From Bryopsis sp. KO-2023 (Eukaryota; Chlorophyta; Ulvophyceae; Bryopsidales; Bryopsidaceae), in assembly GCA_030272585.1 (NCBI GenBank), contig BSYQ01000001.1:1054001-1118000 (forward strand): a DNA stretch of 64,000 nt. The letters are read 5' to 3'. Of this stretch, positions 34,088 to 48,059 are shown in pieces. Under the pieces are notes generated by a model. The model was not told the DNA's origin and did not search any database. It was given only the letters and a program-made list of their open reading frames with translations. The translations under genes were made by a program, and so were the position numbers. Position 1 is the first letter of the stretch. Each line of letters starts with the position of its first letter.

Positions 34088-37000
34088 ATGGAAGCGAACG
34101 TCAGGTGATCAGCCAGCCCGACTTGCGTTCACCAAATTCGAATCTCCGCAAGAGCATTGCGGTCCTTTTGCTTCCACCAATCTGAACTAGCACCAGTCCC
34201 CACCTCGATGCATGGAAAACTCTTTCCCCAACATTCACCACGATTTTGCCCTGAATGTGAACGATGCACAGAAAGGGAATTCACACTTCCATTGAGGAAA
34301 AAGAAAGGAAAAAAGCATTGGATTGCTAAGGAGCAAATGAGTACAGCATATAAGTTTGAGGGGGTTTTGTGAACATCAGATTTGGGTGTGGCTTGTCTGG
34401 CGATGGGGTTGCATGGGTGGGCGAAAAGGAGTTTGTGAGGGTGTGCGGAAATCTGCTGTGCTTCGAGAGCATCCAAAGCGGGGAACAGGTGCAATTCCAT
34501 GAAGCATTCTAATCTCTAGGTCCGTTTCGTTTTTTTAATTTACTCAATCGGAATACGAACTCTTGTGAATTCGGTTTCTCTTGTTTTTCCCCTTTTTTTA
34601 TTAATGTTGTGAATCGCTCATGAAATGAGATGAGCACTCTTTTTTGGATTCTCGCCAATTGGTGCCCACTGATTTCGGCTTTTCATTTTTTCTACCAGAG
34701 ATTTTTGACATGTCAAGGGAATGGTGTGAGTTGCATCGCGGTTCATCGGGAGGAAGGCTTGGTTGCTTATGCAGAAAAGGTGCCTAAAAATTCGACATCA
34801 ATTGTCATTAGTCATTCAAATCCTCCATAAAATCTCAAGATTTTCTGGTCATAAATAGGTCAGCCCACTCATTTCAAACCATAAAAGTCGATGCCATGAA
34901 ATCTTGAGTGATTGAACAGGTGTTTTCAGTAGAATCCTGTGAGCGATTGAATTGTGGGGGTTGAATGTAGGGATTGCAACCCAAGATTTTCATTCACCGA
35001 GCGGAGGATTTCAGACAGTTGGCGGTGTTAACAGAGGGGGCCGAGCTGGGCTATTCCGCGCTGGCCTTTTCGCACAATGGAAGCAGACTGGCATCTTGTG
35101 CCGAAAATCCTGATCTGAAGCTGGTCGTGTGGGAATGGCAGGAGGTCAGTGTGCACTAAAAATAACATATGATTTGCTCCATTGTTTTGCCTTACCTAGC
35201 ACAACAGAGATAAGAATAAGGAAACATAAATGTAAATGGAGGTACTGTCTTGGAAATATCAATCCTGTGAATTCAATGTGGTTATGCATCGCACAGGGTA
35301 ATCAAGTCGTAGCAGGAGCCCTTCCTTATCAAACGGTAGAAAAAGTTGCCTTCCATCCTGAAACCTCGGACACACTCCTGACATTGAGCCAGAATGGAAA
35401 GCTTTCGGTTTGGACTTTGGAAAAGCTGTGGGATCACCATGATATGGCCAGGGCAGATTTCGACTGTGAGGGAGTTGGGTGCTTTTGCTTGAAGCCTGGG
35501 GTAAGGCCATCAGAATCGATCACACTCGATGAAAATATGCTGGAGGAAGGAAACTCTTTTTTTGAACAGGGTTTGTCTGTACTGTTGTGTGGTTTGAATT
35601 TGGGTAATGGGTGTATCCAGCAGGGCCTGTATTGTGGCTGCGAGGATGGGTCCATTGTTATGTTGAATGCACCCCCCCGGAGCAATTCAGAATCGAGCCT
35701 TTCCCCTCCGCAAACATTGATCGCTCCAAATCAAAGCAAGCCGACGTCTATTACCATTTATCAAACGTCGCTGTTGGTGGGGCGAGCTGGTGGGTTACTG
35801 GAATCCTTTGATCTGACCAGAGGAAACACCAAAACATGGGAACTGCAGCTTCCGTGCAATACCATTACAAACTTGGACCTTGGTGGGCCCAACTTGGAGA
35901 GGCTCCTGGCTAGCACAGAAAACTCTGTGCATATGCTCCAGGTAACATACGGCCCAATGAAACTGGCCATATATGCATATTGCTTTGGGAACATAGAGCG
36001 ATTGGTGATTGATTTCTGTGCGGTAGATTGTGTTTTGAAAACTATGATGGATGCATCAAGTGTCAAGTGTGTGTGGGTTTTTCTGCTGTCGTTCTCAGAT
36101 AACAGCCGATGGACAGCGTCCAAGGAATCGATGTCTTTTTGAGTGTCATTCGGGGCCGATCACTGGAGCTGTTGAACTTCGAGAGGCAGGCAGGGTGTGC
36201 ACCTGTGGAGTGGATGGGATGCTCAGAGTCTGGGATTTCAAGGATGGCAGGCAAATTGCAAAACTGGGTGGATGCGGGAAATCCGCTGTGATGGCTGCCT
36301 CGCACAGCGCTGACTTGATAGCGTTGGGGTCCGAGAAGGGTGTTGTGCGGTAATGACTTGAACATCTCTGTTGTTTTTGTTTCATTTTTTTCTTTTTGGA
36401 GCAGAATCGACCTTAAAATCCATGATAGGTGGATTCCATGCATGAGAAACACTGCACAGAAATCTACTCACGCAACTTTGGAAAGAAAAAAGTTTCATTG
36501 CTGGGAAAAAAATGGGAATATAACATTCTCTGTGTTTGTGTGTCAGAATTATTGGAACAGGGCATTTCCCGAGCATGACAGTGGTATTGCGCTTGCGATT
36601 GCACAAAGCTGCAGTTTCGTCAATTGCGTTCAATTCCACTGGGAGCAGGCTGGCATGCACATCCAGCGACAAGCGTGTTTGTTTCTTCGACACCACAGGT
36701 GATGTATTGGTGTCCATCAATTTTTTTCTTCAATGTTAATGGAAGCTAATTCTTTTACAAATGCAAACACATGTCAGCATTTCCATGAGAAGTGGAGCGC
36801 TTGACTACACCATTTCTTTTGAAGAAGTGAAAAAAAAAACTTTGGAGTTTTTGAAGCAAAGATTGGTATTTCCAAGGTATGTGAAAACTGACATTTTTTT
36901 TTGTTGTTGTTTAAATCCCCTAAAACACAGGTCCAAAAGTGTCGTTGCTGGGATATGTCTGCATGTCAGACAGGGTGCTGAGTCTGTCATGGGTTCAATT

Positions 37001-40000
37001 CGGAAGCGAGGACCGTTTAGTCATGGGATTAGCCACTGGCGGAATAACATGTGCGCAATGCCCAAAGCAACCTACCACAAAGGAAAACCAATACAAGTAC
37101 TCTGTGAGGGACGTGCCTTGCCAATCCATCAAGATCGAATTTCCTTTGTTGAAAATCACGCCCGCAAACTTAGGAACAATTCCATCGATTTTCGCTCTGG
37201 GAGTAGACAGGAATATCCGCAGGTGGGTAGTCATGCTTGTTTTTATATTGGAGGAAAAAACCCGGCAAATGCAGCCCTTCTCATTGAAATCTGTCGAAGG
37301 ATGGATGCATACTAGTTTGGACTTGTGCTCAGATCTACCATAGATACTTATATGTATGTTTGCAATCTCTATTTGCATCCATTCAAGTGTATCAAATAAG
37401 TTAACGGCACGGTGTTTTTTTAATGATACAACGGGCTGCAAGAAAAACAAGAAAGCACCAGAGATTTTCTCATGTTCATATATATATTCATGATGGGCCA
37501 AGAATTTCCCAAAAAATTGCTGTGACAAAGATTAGATGGTATTTTTAGGTACGACTTGCCAAAAGAGGCGTCTGGATGGACTGGTGCTAAGGGCCGAATG
37601 CATCGGAGCACAGCAAAAAGTGAAAAACATTCAAAAGCTGACGGAGCCCTCTCCGTCAGTCATGCATTTCCAATTGTCGCTTCTGGCTCTGCTGACGGAT
37701 CTATCGCTGTGTGGCGAAACGACATGACAGGTTTGAACCCCCCTCCCCCCCCTAAAAAAAAAGAAAAAGCATTGAACCTTGACGACCCCAAATGCAATGT
37801 CAGGATCATGTGCATAATATGAAACATATGACTAGGGTAGCAACATTTTCCAACGGACAAAATAACAGTAAATTGCTGATGTTGGAGTGTATTGTGTGCA
37901 AGCAGGGGGGAAGAAGGTAGTGGTTCATCAATTGCTGAATGGTGGAGTGTCGTCAGTGAGTTTCGATAAATCGGGGCGACATCTTGCAGCGGCAGGGTCT
38001 GATGGTTCATTGGTGCTGTTGGACATCTCCGACACGAAGACTCAGAATGAACAAACCTCAACCCCAGCCAAAGTCCAAAATCCAAGATTTTATGAACCTC
38101 GAGGAGTATGCGATAAACAAGATGTCGATGAGGAGCATATCTGGACAGAGGGTGCACACAGAATAGACGTGGTGGAAGAAGAAGCTGCTTCACAAGGTCA
38201 GTCAAGGTTTTCAAATGCAAGAGAGAAGGAAGAGGGAGGGGGGGGGGATTATAGTTTGTTGTGGGGTTGCATCAATATGAGAGGCTACATGGATTCAGCA
38301 CAGTCGCCATTACGAATACAGTATCTCGAAGGTGGAGTTTTTGTTTTTAATGGGGAAGCGTGGAGGTGGGTGGTGTTGGAGGGGGTATTGATCGTTTATT
38401 GGTACACTGGCCAGGCCAAATACGAAACTGGGGGATAGAGTGTAGAAGTGTCGTGTTGTAAATGCTGGATGGGTTCTTTTTTCTGTGGTAAGAGGGGATT
38501 TGATGGTTGGGTGTTTCTGTACACAGAGGTTGTAGTGGAGCAAGATAAGAAAGACCCTCTTCTGCTCAAGCTGAAAGCCTTGAAGCAAAATTTCGACAGA
38601 TGCGTGCTGGCGAATTCAAGGGCTACGGAATCAGAGCAACTGGAGCCGTTCGAGTTCGTGATGGATCGACCCCTGGAAAAAAAACTCAAAGCACAAGGGG
38701 ATGAAAGGGTGGCAAAAATCAAGGAAAAGGCCAAACGTGAAATTCAAACCTTGAGCATCGTGTGGTGAGTGGAAATCCGGACCCAGTCAAGGTGCTCCTG
38801 CAGGAAGTGCTGCACCACCCAAGAAATGCTTCTTTTTCCCGGGGGGATGGGGGGGGGTAATCGAGCTGTGTGTGCAGACAGAAATTTTCAGATGTTTTTT
38901 CTGAGCGTTGATGTGATATTTTTTATGCGAATGTTCATCATTGCCCTGATTCAGCCTCTTGCAAGTCAACGTTAAAAGATAAGCATCCATATTGGGCTGA
39001 ATCACTCAAGAAGATTTCGTTGCTTACTATGCTAATTCTGCAGGGAAAGAAACAAACAACACTGTTGGGATCCGATGGAAGTTAAGGGTGCGAGCGTGGC
39101 TGGTCTCAAATCCCCGATCGAGATCCATAACTTTCCTCTGGCGAAAGAATCTGACGGAGATGCTCTTTTCGAAAAAATGAGACTGCTTCGTGAGGTCAGT
39201 GGGATGATATTTTTCAGCAATTGGGTGCTTTTTTCTTAAATATATTTTGTCAAGGCTGAAAGCCTCATGTCGCCCGTTCGATGTGCGAATGAGTGATATG
39301 GGGCCTTTGTAAAATAACTATCCCCTACCTTGTCAAGCTGTGCGTTTTTTTTACTGTTATTTATATGTTCATTTATATTTCTTTCATCAGTGGATTTAAT
39401 ATTTTGATCCATGCGAGGATATGAGGTCAGTGCTGCACAATAAATGCTCTTGTTATTCATTTTCATGCGAACCTGTTTTTCAAATTGTGGCACGGAAGCT
39501 TCAGGGTTTTGAAGGCTGGCATTAATCCAGCTATCAATTTCTTTGAGGACTTTTTTTCAAAAGGGGTTCACCAATGTATTGTGTTCTGCAGGTGGAGTTG
39601 AAGGAGCATCGAAGCTTGGATTTGCAAAGTCAAGGAGCAACCCTGCGTGTCGATTTGGATAAAGACGGCAAGCCAATCGGAAGCGAAAAACCACAAATGG
39701 GTAATCTTAAATGGGCTGAAATCAATGTCAATGAACAGCTACATAAATTTCGGATTTATTGTTTTGTATCTTTCTTGATCTAAGAGCTGTGACTTGAAAA
39801 AAAAAAGAAGAATTAAATTTTCTCTGAGCAGCATTTGCTCAAAGTGCAAGTTTCGAATCAAATCAGAATAAGACTCCATCTTGGTTTTGTGTTTGGCTAG
39901 ATGACGGCGAAGCGACAGAGGCTCCAACTGAGGAGGGGGAAGCTTCTGAGCAACCTCTCGATAAGCTCTTGTACGATGACTTCGATATGATCGTCCCTAG

Positions 40001-43000
40001 AAGGAAAACTGCCCAAATTCATTTCATAAAGAAAAAAATCCGAGACATCAAGGTGTGTGTGTGTGTGTGTTTGTTGGGAGGAGTTCAGAGTTGAAAACGA
40101 GAAAAAGATGATGCATTGCAGGCAAAAAAATGTGCTGATTTCTGGATTTTGAAAAGGGGGGGAAGAATAATGCCAATTTCCATATGACAGGTGAAATTCA
40201 ATGAAGAGTTTCAACTGACGGTCAGCAGAAAGATTTCCGAGCTTGACAAAATCGAGGAACACACCACTCGAATGAAAGAGGTCGCTCGAGATTTGGTGAA
40301 GCTGGGTGGAAGCGACGGAGGCTCTGTTGGCTTTTCCCCGAAAACTAGCGATTTGGATGATCCCGAAACGGTGCTGGTGGTTAAAAATGAGGAAGTGAAG
40401 GTCGAAAAATACCTATCTCCAGAGGAACAAGCAAAAGCAGACGTGAGTGGGTCAATTAAAGGAAAAAGAAAGGGGGTGATTTGTTGGGTTTTCTTGGAGA
40501 TCCTGAAGTCTGATGTTGGGTTTTGCAGGAGGAGCGGCTGGAGGAAGAAAACAGAATGCAATCGGCAAAAAAGAATAACATATTTGAGAGGGCCCTCAAA
40601 CAAATGATGGGGGGAACGCTGGAAAAGCGAACAGAAGTGGAGGATGAATTCAAACTGGATATGCCAGAATGGATGATGGGGGACCCCAGTGCTTTCAACG
40701 ACGAGCAAATCAAAGAAGTGGGTTTATATTGAGCATCATCTCACCAAGCCAAAATTCTCATTTAAAAATAAAAGTGAAATCCTCAAAGAGTTGACCAAAC
40801 ACACACACTATGACAGTATTCACAAAAAAAGATCAATAGATCCCTCTTTTTAATTGTCGATATCCATTTCTGGTGTTCTCTTTTTTTTCCTTATTTTTGT
40901 TGGGGGGAAGAAACTGGCATCTAGTGGGTTGAGTATGGAAGCTTCAGAGAAGCTGCTGTTCGAAATACTCGTATCCCAGAAAAAACAAAAGCATCGATTG
41001 GGATGCTCATTTTAGGTGAAGGAATTTCAAGCCAGGCTTAAATCCTTGGAAGATGAAAAAGCGAAAAAGAGGGCGGCCCTCGAATCCGAACTTCGCACTC
41101 TTCGTGCAAATATAGAGGATGTTTGTGATAAATTCGACAAGCACCTGCTGGAGGTAATTTTCAATTGCAGGAAATAGGTCCACTTGCTTTTCGAAGCATC
41201 CATCGAAAAGAAACCGAGAAGGAGTGAACATGCGAAACAGTGGATGGTCTTTCATACGATTTATTGCTACTACTGCATAATGTCTGGAAATTGATGCTGT
41301 TTGAAAAGGTGCATCATCGATTTCTGGACGCACAATGGGAGCTTCTTCAAGCTGAGCTTCAAATCGTAAGCTTAGGAAATTCGGTTCATCGATTTGCTAA
41401 TGTGGACGACGAAAAAGAAGCAGCCCTGATGAAAAACCTGACTTCCATGAAGGTGTGCCCCAACTTATTTTTTGTGTCTTACTGAAGGTAGTTTAAGCAT
41501 GTTTTTTGGATTTAAGATGTGATCGCTCACTTTTTTAAGAAACAAAGAATTCCAAGAAATCGCCATGCCAACTTTTTCTCGTCAATCCTTTCTTTTCGTT
41601 TGGGGTTGACGCATTTGGCTGCTAGGAAAGCACTCTGTGAAATTGAAATTTCAACGAGAGGTTGGCTCAATGTGGGTTATCCTTTGGCAATGTGCATCTT
41701 TTAAATTGGAGGGGGGTCAAAGTTATTAAAGTTTGATAAAGTTTTTCGATAAAGTTTCCTTTCCGGCAAGCTCTTTGAATTTTTTCCCCCTTTTTTTATG
41801 CAGGAACGGCGGAGTCATTTGAGCCAGTCCCTCCAAGAATTTCGAACTATCGTTGCTGAACAGCAAGACTGTGTGAATTCGCTCGTTGTGGAAGATAGGC
41901 AGATGGAAAGGGCGTTCAAGCGAGAATTTGCTGAAACTCAAGATCATTACACAGAGCTCCACGAATTATACAAGTGGAGGGGGGGCAGGTGTGTGTGGGA
42001 CAAACTGAAAAAGAAAAAAAGAAAAAAAAAACCTTAAGAAATGAAAGGACCGTGTGGAGCTTCAACCTCAACCCCTCGATGGAAGTACATTTTGGGGAAA
42101 AAAAGAATTGAAAAATCGCAATTTACTGAAAGACCCCCTCGTGCCACAGCAGACATCATGCCATGCAACTCTAAAGTACAAAATTATTGTCTGAGTGGGA
42201 AGCATTACGTTTTCTTTCCACAGTAGTAAAACTACACATAAAAATATATACTTTGTTTTTATTTATTCGTTCTCCGTTCAAAAAGAAAGAAAGAAAAAAG
42301 TAATACCTTCTTTTGGGGTTGTATTTAGCCCCCGTGGAAATCCTGACGACCCTAATCTTGAAAGAGAGGTTCCAGCTCTGGACATTGAAACGATGCCGGA
42401 AGGGCTTCCTCCATTGTGGTGGGACAAGCTGGTGGAGCACAGGGAGACCAAAATTCAGCATGAGCGACAGCTGAAAGGGGAGCAAACGAACCTGATTCGA
42501 ATGAAAAAACAGCTGCAGAAGCTGGAAATAGAGGACCAAGCAATGGAATTCGGAATCGGTGAAGCTGTGGCGGAGGTGAGGTTAATGGAAAAATCTTAGT
42601 GGTTCTATAGGTGGTGTCTCAGCAGCAATGCCGTGAGTGGCCATTTTGAGGCAGGATCCGAAAAGAAAGAATTTGAGTTATGTAATTTGAAATGGTCTTT
42701 TTTTCAGAGCATTTATTGGGATGGTGGTGTAGATTGGGGATTTCAAGGGGCTTCGACAAATGATCTCTTATAACGTGGAGTATCCGATCAGCTTGAAGCA
42801 AGGTCAAGTGGAAACGCAGCCCGAAGGCATGTCTTCTGACTTTGGGCATGCAGCCATCGTTCACAGGAGCATTGTGGAAGATCTGAATCAAATCATCAAA
42901 GGAAAAGGGGGCAAGAAAGTGGCTATACTGACGGCCATCAAAGATTTCAAAAAAGGGATCTATGGACTCCAATGGGAAAACCAAGGATGCGACATGAAGG

Positions 43001-44022
43001 TACACCGATCTGAGCCTAAGAAAAGCATATATGTATATCCGGTGCGAAAAAGATGGGGAAAGATAGGATCTCGGTCCAGAATGTTGCATGATTTTTGTTT
43101 GTGTGTTCTTGTTTCAAGAGGACGTATTTTAGGGAAGACGGCAAGCACGTCAAAACTGGCCATTGCTTTACACCACAGCATTTTGTCTGGGCAAGCAGGA
43201 TCCATATGACTATCTGTAAGGATTTGATGTGGGTAGGGGAGGTTATTTGAAATCTCTGTGTTTTTCCCATGTTTTTTGTTTTTTTTCTGTCCAGGCAGAA
43301 GACCTGGTCGAACGAACAAGGGAGCTCCAGCTTCTTCGAGTCAATAAATCTGTTCATCAGGTTGTGAAACAAGGCGAGGCTGGGCTGAAATCCCACGAAG
43401 CCGCTGGGTACGAACAATTGATGAAATTTAACGAGCACCTGCACAAGAACAATGTGGCTGAACGGCAGAAAAAGGTTGCCAAGCTGGAGGCCACGATCAT
43501 GGAGAAGGCCATGCAGAACGAGCAAATGAAAGAGGAAATCGACAAGATTCACAAGTTGCACGACGGGCACAAGAGGGTGGAGCACTCTCTGGCAACGACC
43601 CGATCACCATCGAGAAAGTGGGTTTCTTCAATAAATCTCTCTTTTTGCAAAAAAAGGGGGGGGGGGGTCGTTGATAGATAGATTATGCTTTTTTGCTTTG
43701 GATTTCGATTTTTGATTTCGCCAGAAGAACCAGCTATGTTGCTAAAATTGGGAAAATCAAAAAGAAGTGGCTTTTGACATGAACAACGATGCATGCACCA
43801 GTGTTGCTTCGATCGATGGGTAAAACTGACTGTTTGGTTTCCATTGATGTGGACAGGGTGATGCGAACAATCGTTACGGACAAGAAATTGCGTGACATTG
43901 CTAAGGCCCAAGCGGTGGAGATTCAAATGCTGCAAGCAGAAATGGAACGGTGGCACATGAGGACTTACCCATCATTCGTTGACACCAAGAAATACTATCC
44001 AGATGAGAAGCTGCCAATCTGA
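34088..44022 (+). CDS. CFAP43: CFAP43 axonemal WD-repeat/coiled-coil protein, 1622 aa, 24 exons
   Basis: Cilia-and-flagella-associated protein that, with CFAP44, tethers an inner-arm dynein head to the doublet. Exons start/end: 34088-34104, 34380-34488, 34699-34779, 34971-35144, 35297-35941, 36099-36349, 36547-36698, 36931-37222, 37549-37730, 37906-38196, 38527-38764, 39044-39194, 39592-39700, 39901-40052, 40191-40442, 40529-40717, 41016-41153, 41309-41452, 41804-41988, 42329-42575, 42733-42999, 43119-43232, 43295-43617, 43857-44022. They total 4869 nt in frame; human CFAP43 is about 1665 aa. The N half is WD40 repeats (for example VCTCGVDGMLRVWDFKDG, IVASGSADGSIAVWRND); the C half is long coiled coil. 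Diagnostic blocks are ALKQMMGGTLE, ERAFKREFAE and the MPEGLPPLWWDK segment. The paralogue CFAP44 is the main alternative. Confidence 0.85.
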
Positions 44023-46069
44023 GCGAAGGAAGGTCACATGTGTTTGTGTGTTTCGGGGGGCACGCGCATGTGTTTTTGCAACCCATTTTGCTCAGGGAAA
44101 CGTTGAAAGAAAAATGGATCAACAAAACAAGAAAGTTAAACAGTGTAACATGTGATCATAATGATTTCATTGATTCTGTATGTAGATCTGCTCTTCAGAT
44201 CGATTTTCTTCTTTTGTTTGCGGCCTTTCAAGCGGGTTGATTTCGTTTCTATGCCCATTCGAAACCACCCTCCGGAAAGAAACTTCCATAGAAATCATCA
44301 ATCAACGGAGCAACAACATCCATTAATTCTAAACAGCAAAAAGAGGCAATCACCCCCACCCCTACAGCAACATGAAATAGATATACAATGCTATTCCAGA
44401 CCACATCACATCAATACTGAAAATTGAGTTTGATCGGAAAACACTCGCAAGACACTGGTCTTTTGCTGTTTTGTTATTGTTGGTTGTTTGTTTACAGTGA
44501 GAAAGAGCGTGTATTATGGTGTAACTGTTACACGTTTTTTTCAGCATTCTGATGGAACCTGCAACTGCTTGGGTATCCTTTGCTTTGACCACAGATTGGC
44601 ATATTTTGGGTGGACCTTGATGTTTGTTTTTGATCATCCCTGACTCCTCTATCGGTTGTTCGATCTTCCCAAACTGATTGGTATGGAAAATAAGATGAGA
44701 AGTGTGGCCTGGTTTACCTGTATGAAGGAGAGAGGGGATTAGAGAGCTCTGATGATGAATTGCAAGAAATTGTACCGGGACACAGTGATGTGTCGAAAAA
44801 CAAGCTCGATTTCTTGCCCATTGGGGTTAGATATTGCTCTGCACTAGTGATGTACCTGCACAACAGGACTGATGTATCACGATTTCTTTCATAGAATTAA
44901 TAATTAACTTTGGAATATTGACAGCAAGCATTTCTGCTTTAAATTGTTGATCCATTAAGATTTTGTGAGAAATGTGGGCTTGATGCCGATTGTTGGGAGG
45001 GTTTGTGCCCAAACAAGAGAATTCTGTGATATTATTTTCTCAGCAACCCACATTTCCCACAAAATCTCCCATCTGCTCGATGTGATTGCCTTGCCTTTGT
45101 ACCCTTCACCTGATTTCCGCCAAGGAAAGCACCGGTGGGCCTGGGTTCAACCCCCCTGAAATCTTCCACACAGCTGGCCAGAAGTTCTGGATGGCTTGAT
45201 TTGACCCAGAGGGGTGAGTGACGTATAACAACGATCGAAGGTCATCCCCCCAACCAGTCCTGCCATTCTCTGTCCCGTGCCCACTGGTGGGCCACCCCCG
45301 AGCTCTTGTAGAGCGAGTCATGTTTTGGGTGTCGCGATCGTTCAACGGTCTTCGCAAGGAGTGGTGCGAGTGAGTGTTCAGTTTGAGGTGCTCGTTTTGT
45401 CCCCACCTGACGTCTTCCGATGTTTTCCTGGTGGGAACAACTTTTTTGTTGTTCGCTCTCTTTTCTGATGAACAAGTTCAAAGTGAAGCGCGTCAAGAGG
45501 GGTTCCAACGTGTGCGAGCGATTGCGCGTGAGTGTGAGGATGAAAAGAGTATGGCAGTCGTGGAGAAGCAACGAGTGACGACTTCTTCTCGCGATCCACT
45601 GCGTTTTTGAGGGGACTGATCCGTGGTCGAGACAAGAAACGTCCATCCCGATCCCGAGGTTACCACGTCGTGGAGAAAACGCAGGGGCGCAGGATAGCGC
45701 GTACCCTTGGAATGATAGGAAAGGAATAGGACTGTCGACAGGCGGGGTTTGGATCTAGGAACCGTGGGTGCAATCTGGGGGTGTGGAAACGCAGCTTTAG
45801 AACTCCTGGGACGTCTAGGGAAAGCTCTCCGAATAACAAGGCCAAGAAGTTGCTACCGTGGCCGAGCTCTTCTCTGGATCGGATGCATCCATCGTTCATC
45901 ATATGATGAACAAGGAAAGCCCAACTCAGACTCAACTGGCAAGGGAGCCCGAAAACCCGATTTGGGTACCTTATGCAGAAACATCGCTGCCCAGGGAGCC
46001 AAAAGTGTGGTCGTGCGCCAATTCTGGTGTTTCTGTTCGGAACGTAATGAAGCGGTATTTGGAAATATC
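44023..46069. other. Start of repeat-rich zone; CFAP43 3' flank and unclassified sequence
   Basis: After the CFAP43 3' UTR the sequence has no supported gene. A dispersed segment lies at about 44557-44690 (see its own entry). A frame at about 45374-45610 and weak open stretches around 45750-46140 have no recognisable domain. Confidence 0.4.
44557..44690. repeat. Dispersed repeat family 2, copy 1
   Basis: The segment starting GATGGAACCTG with TGCTTGGGTATCC, and a second part CTGACTCCTCTAT ... CTGATTGGTATGG, recur in diverged form at 47536-47585 and 47990-48036. The spacing differs by several hundred bases, so one copy carries an insertion or the other a deletion. Confidence 0.6.
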
Positions 46070-47030
46070 CAAGAAGACAGCTTCTCTGCCTCGGGAGGTG
46101 ACGGTCCTCGAGCTGCAGAGGAAAACTGCAGTTTATAGATAGGGATTGACAGCGATGCCTTCGCCTTGCTCAAAAAGAAGGGTTGGAAAGAGTCGTGGGA
46201 GTGGTGCAGCAATGAAGGATGCCAATCCTGAAACGGCGGAGGACGAGGTGGTTCAACAGATTCCAATCGAAAGCCGCCGCCACTACTGGATGCGGACCCT
46301 CGACAATGAGGGCTTGAGTTTGGTGTGTCCTGAGCTCTTGGACACCTCAATCTGGTCGGAGAGGGGAATCCACGGCTGGTCGGATTTGATGGGAGCTGAG
46401 GGGCCCGAAATGAGAGCATCTCCAATACATGCCAGTTTGTTTTGCAACCAGATTGCCCTGCATCTCGACCCAGGGAATGAAGAATGGGAGAATGATGGGA
46501 GGGAATGAACTAGGTCCCGAGGTTTTGGGCTTCGCTGGAGGAGTCTTTAGACAGCCAGAAACCATATTTGAAGATTGTATGCAAGGTGGGCAACCGCCGC
46601 GGTGCTTCGTGAGATATACACATAGAGCTTTGACCGCTGTCTTCAAAACTGATTTGCGAGGTGGTGCTTTTGGATATGATATTGGTTTTTTTTGTAGAAA
46701 GATGAGCAAGGAAATAGGTCGGGTGAGTTGGCGGGGGGGGAGGGCAGCCACGAGCCCCCAATCCAACTCCCAACACTGGAGACAACACCACCACAGTGCA
46801 AGATGTAGGATCAATTGCAATTGAATCCGACGAAGAGAAACACTATGTGGCCAGGTACGTTTTCCTGGATTGGGGTGCATATCGAAACTGGTGCTATTGT
46901 TGGGCATTTCCTCTTCTGGGAAAATTTGTCTGTGATTTCAAAATCCTTCCAGGATGTTGTATGTGCAACAACTTTTTTTCTGCGGATTTGTGGTTGCAAC
47001 GAAGTTGAGGGATCGTGGAGCTGGAGTCAT
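46070..47030. repeat. Dispersed repeat family 1, copy A (about 0.95 kb)
   Basis: It shares ordered blocks with 50305-51115: GACAGCTTCTCTGCCTCGGG, GATGCCTTCGCCTTGCTC, GGACCCTCGACAAT, GGATTTGATGGGAGCTGAGG, GAGTTGG, AATCCGACGAAGAGAAAC and the GGAAAATTTGTC end. Identity is high enough to align by eye but indels break any common reading frame. In this copy a forward frame 46155-46508 is open. The element could be a decayed gene fragment or a non-autonomous transposon; no terminal repeats were found. Confidence 0.65.
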
Positions 47031-48059
47031 TTTCATGGAGGGCTGAGGGTATATGGCCTTTGTTGTCATCGAGAACATGGGGGACTGGGGAAGAAAAGGG
47101 AAGGGAGGGGAACCACTATTTTTTTTTTTTTGAACTGTTGCGAAGAAATTGATTGTGATGGTGTCAGCTGGGTCCTACAATTTTGCTGCATTAGTTGCAC
47201 CAAGTATTGGGCTGTGAGGAGGCATTCGTGGGGGTTGTTTACTTTGAACATATGGCCTTCGCTGTGGAACAGGGCACTTTAAACAGACGATGTCTGTAAT
47301 GCCAATGGGGTGGTCTGATGCTGAAGCTCATTTTCTTTCTTTAAGAGTGCGCTTCATTTTTTTTTCTTCTGAGGGACATTTTTTCCATTGGGGATACATT
47401 TAATATTTCGGGACCATCGCTTTATTCTTTCAAAAAATGACTTGCAATAGAGGCCTGGGATTTTTGGCATGAAAATACTCTCTGTATGTGTGTGGCGTGG
47501 GCTGTTTCTTAGAGGGGTGACACACTTTTGCATTCTAATGGAACCTGGGACTGCTTGGGTATCCTTTTGCTCCAACCACCCATTTGCCTAATTTGGTTGC
47601 ACTGTCAGAATAGATGGCAGAATTGGATTCATAGGATGGGCTTTTCCTTGATCTATGTTTGGATGTTTCTGGTAGGCTTTGTCAGTTTCTATGGGACAAT
47701 CATATGGCAGCCATGATGGGATGTGTGTACTGCCGAGACCTGTATGTGTGTACGATGGGTTTGAGCCAGTCGGGTATGCAGTTAGAGTCGGTTGGATTGT
47801 ACTGATCAGCATGGTTAGAGTTGGTTGTTCAGTTGCAGGAGTTTGACAGTACGATCCTGTGGAGTATAAAGGGACAATGTTTTCTGTGTAATCATCTCAG
47901 TGTGCTATATCCCAAACCCCTGTGTACGATTTACTCCGCACTCAGTGAAGCCATCTGCGCAAATGCACCTTGAAGTTTGTTGTGAGTTATCCTTGACTCC
48001 CCTATGCGGTCAGACCCGCCAAAACCGATTGGTATTGGTAAACCCGTTGCGTCTTTGTG
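47031..48059. other. Unclassified sequence with copy 2 of dispersed repeat family 2
   Basis: Contains the two matching parts of family 2 (47536-47585 and 47990-48036), separated by about 400 bp with no open frame of interest. The second part runs directly into the decayed poly(A)-binding-protein copy. Confidence 0.45.

Noticed and set aside
36761-37315. 184-codon forward frame within the CFAP43 region
   Set aside because: It covers an intron and an out-of-frame reading of the exon starting at 36931; the in-frame reading matches CFAP43.
34088-44022. CFAP44 instead of CFAP43
   Set aside because: Both are WD40 plus coiled coil; the MMGG and MPEGL blocks and the total length fit CFAP43 better, though a tree would settle it.
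45105-45170. B-box-like GGGTTCAACCCC suggesting a tRNA or SINE
   Set aside because: No A box at the expected distance and no cloverleaf; a search for further genomic copies would be needed to claim a SINE.
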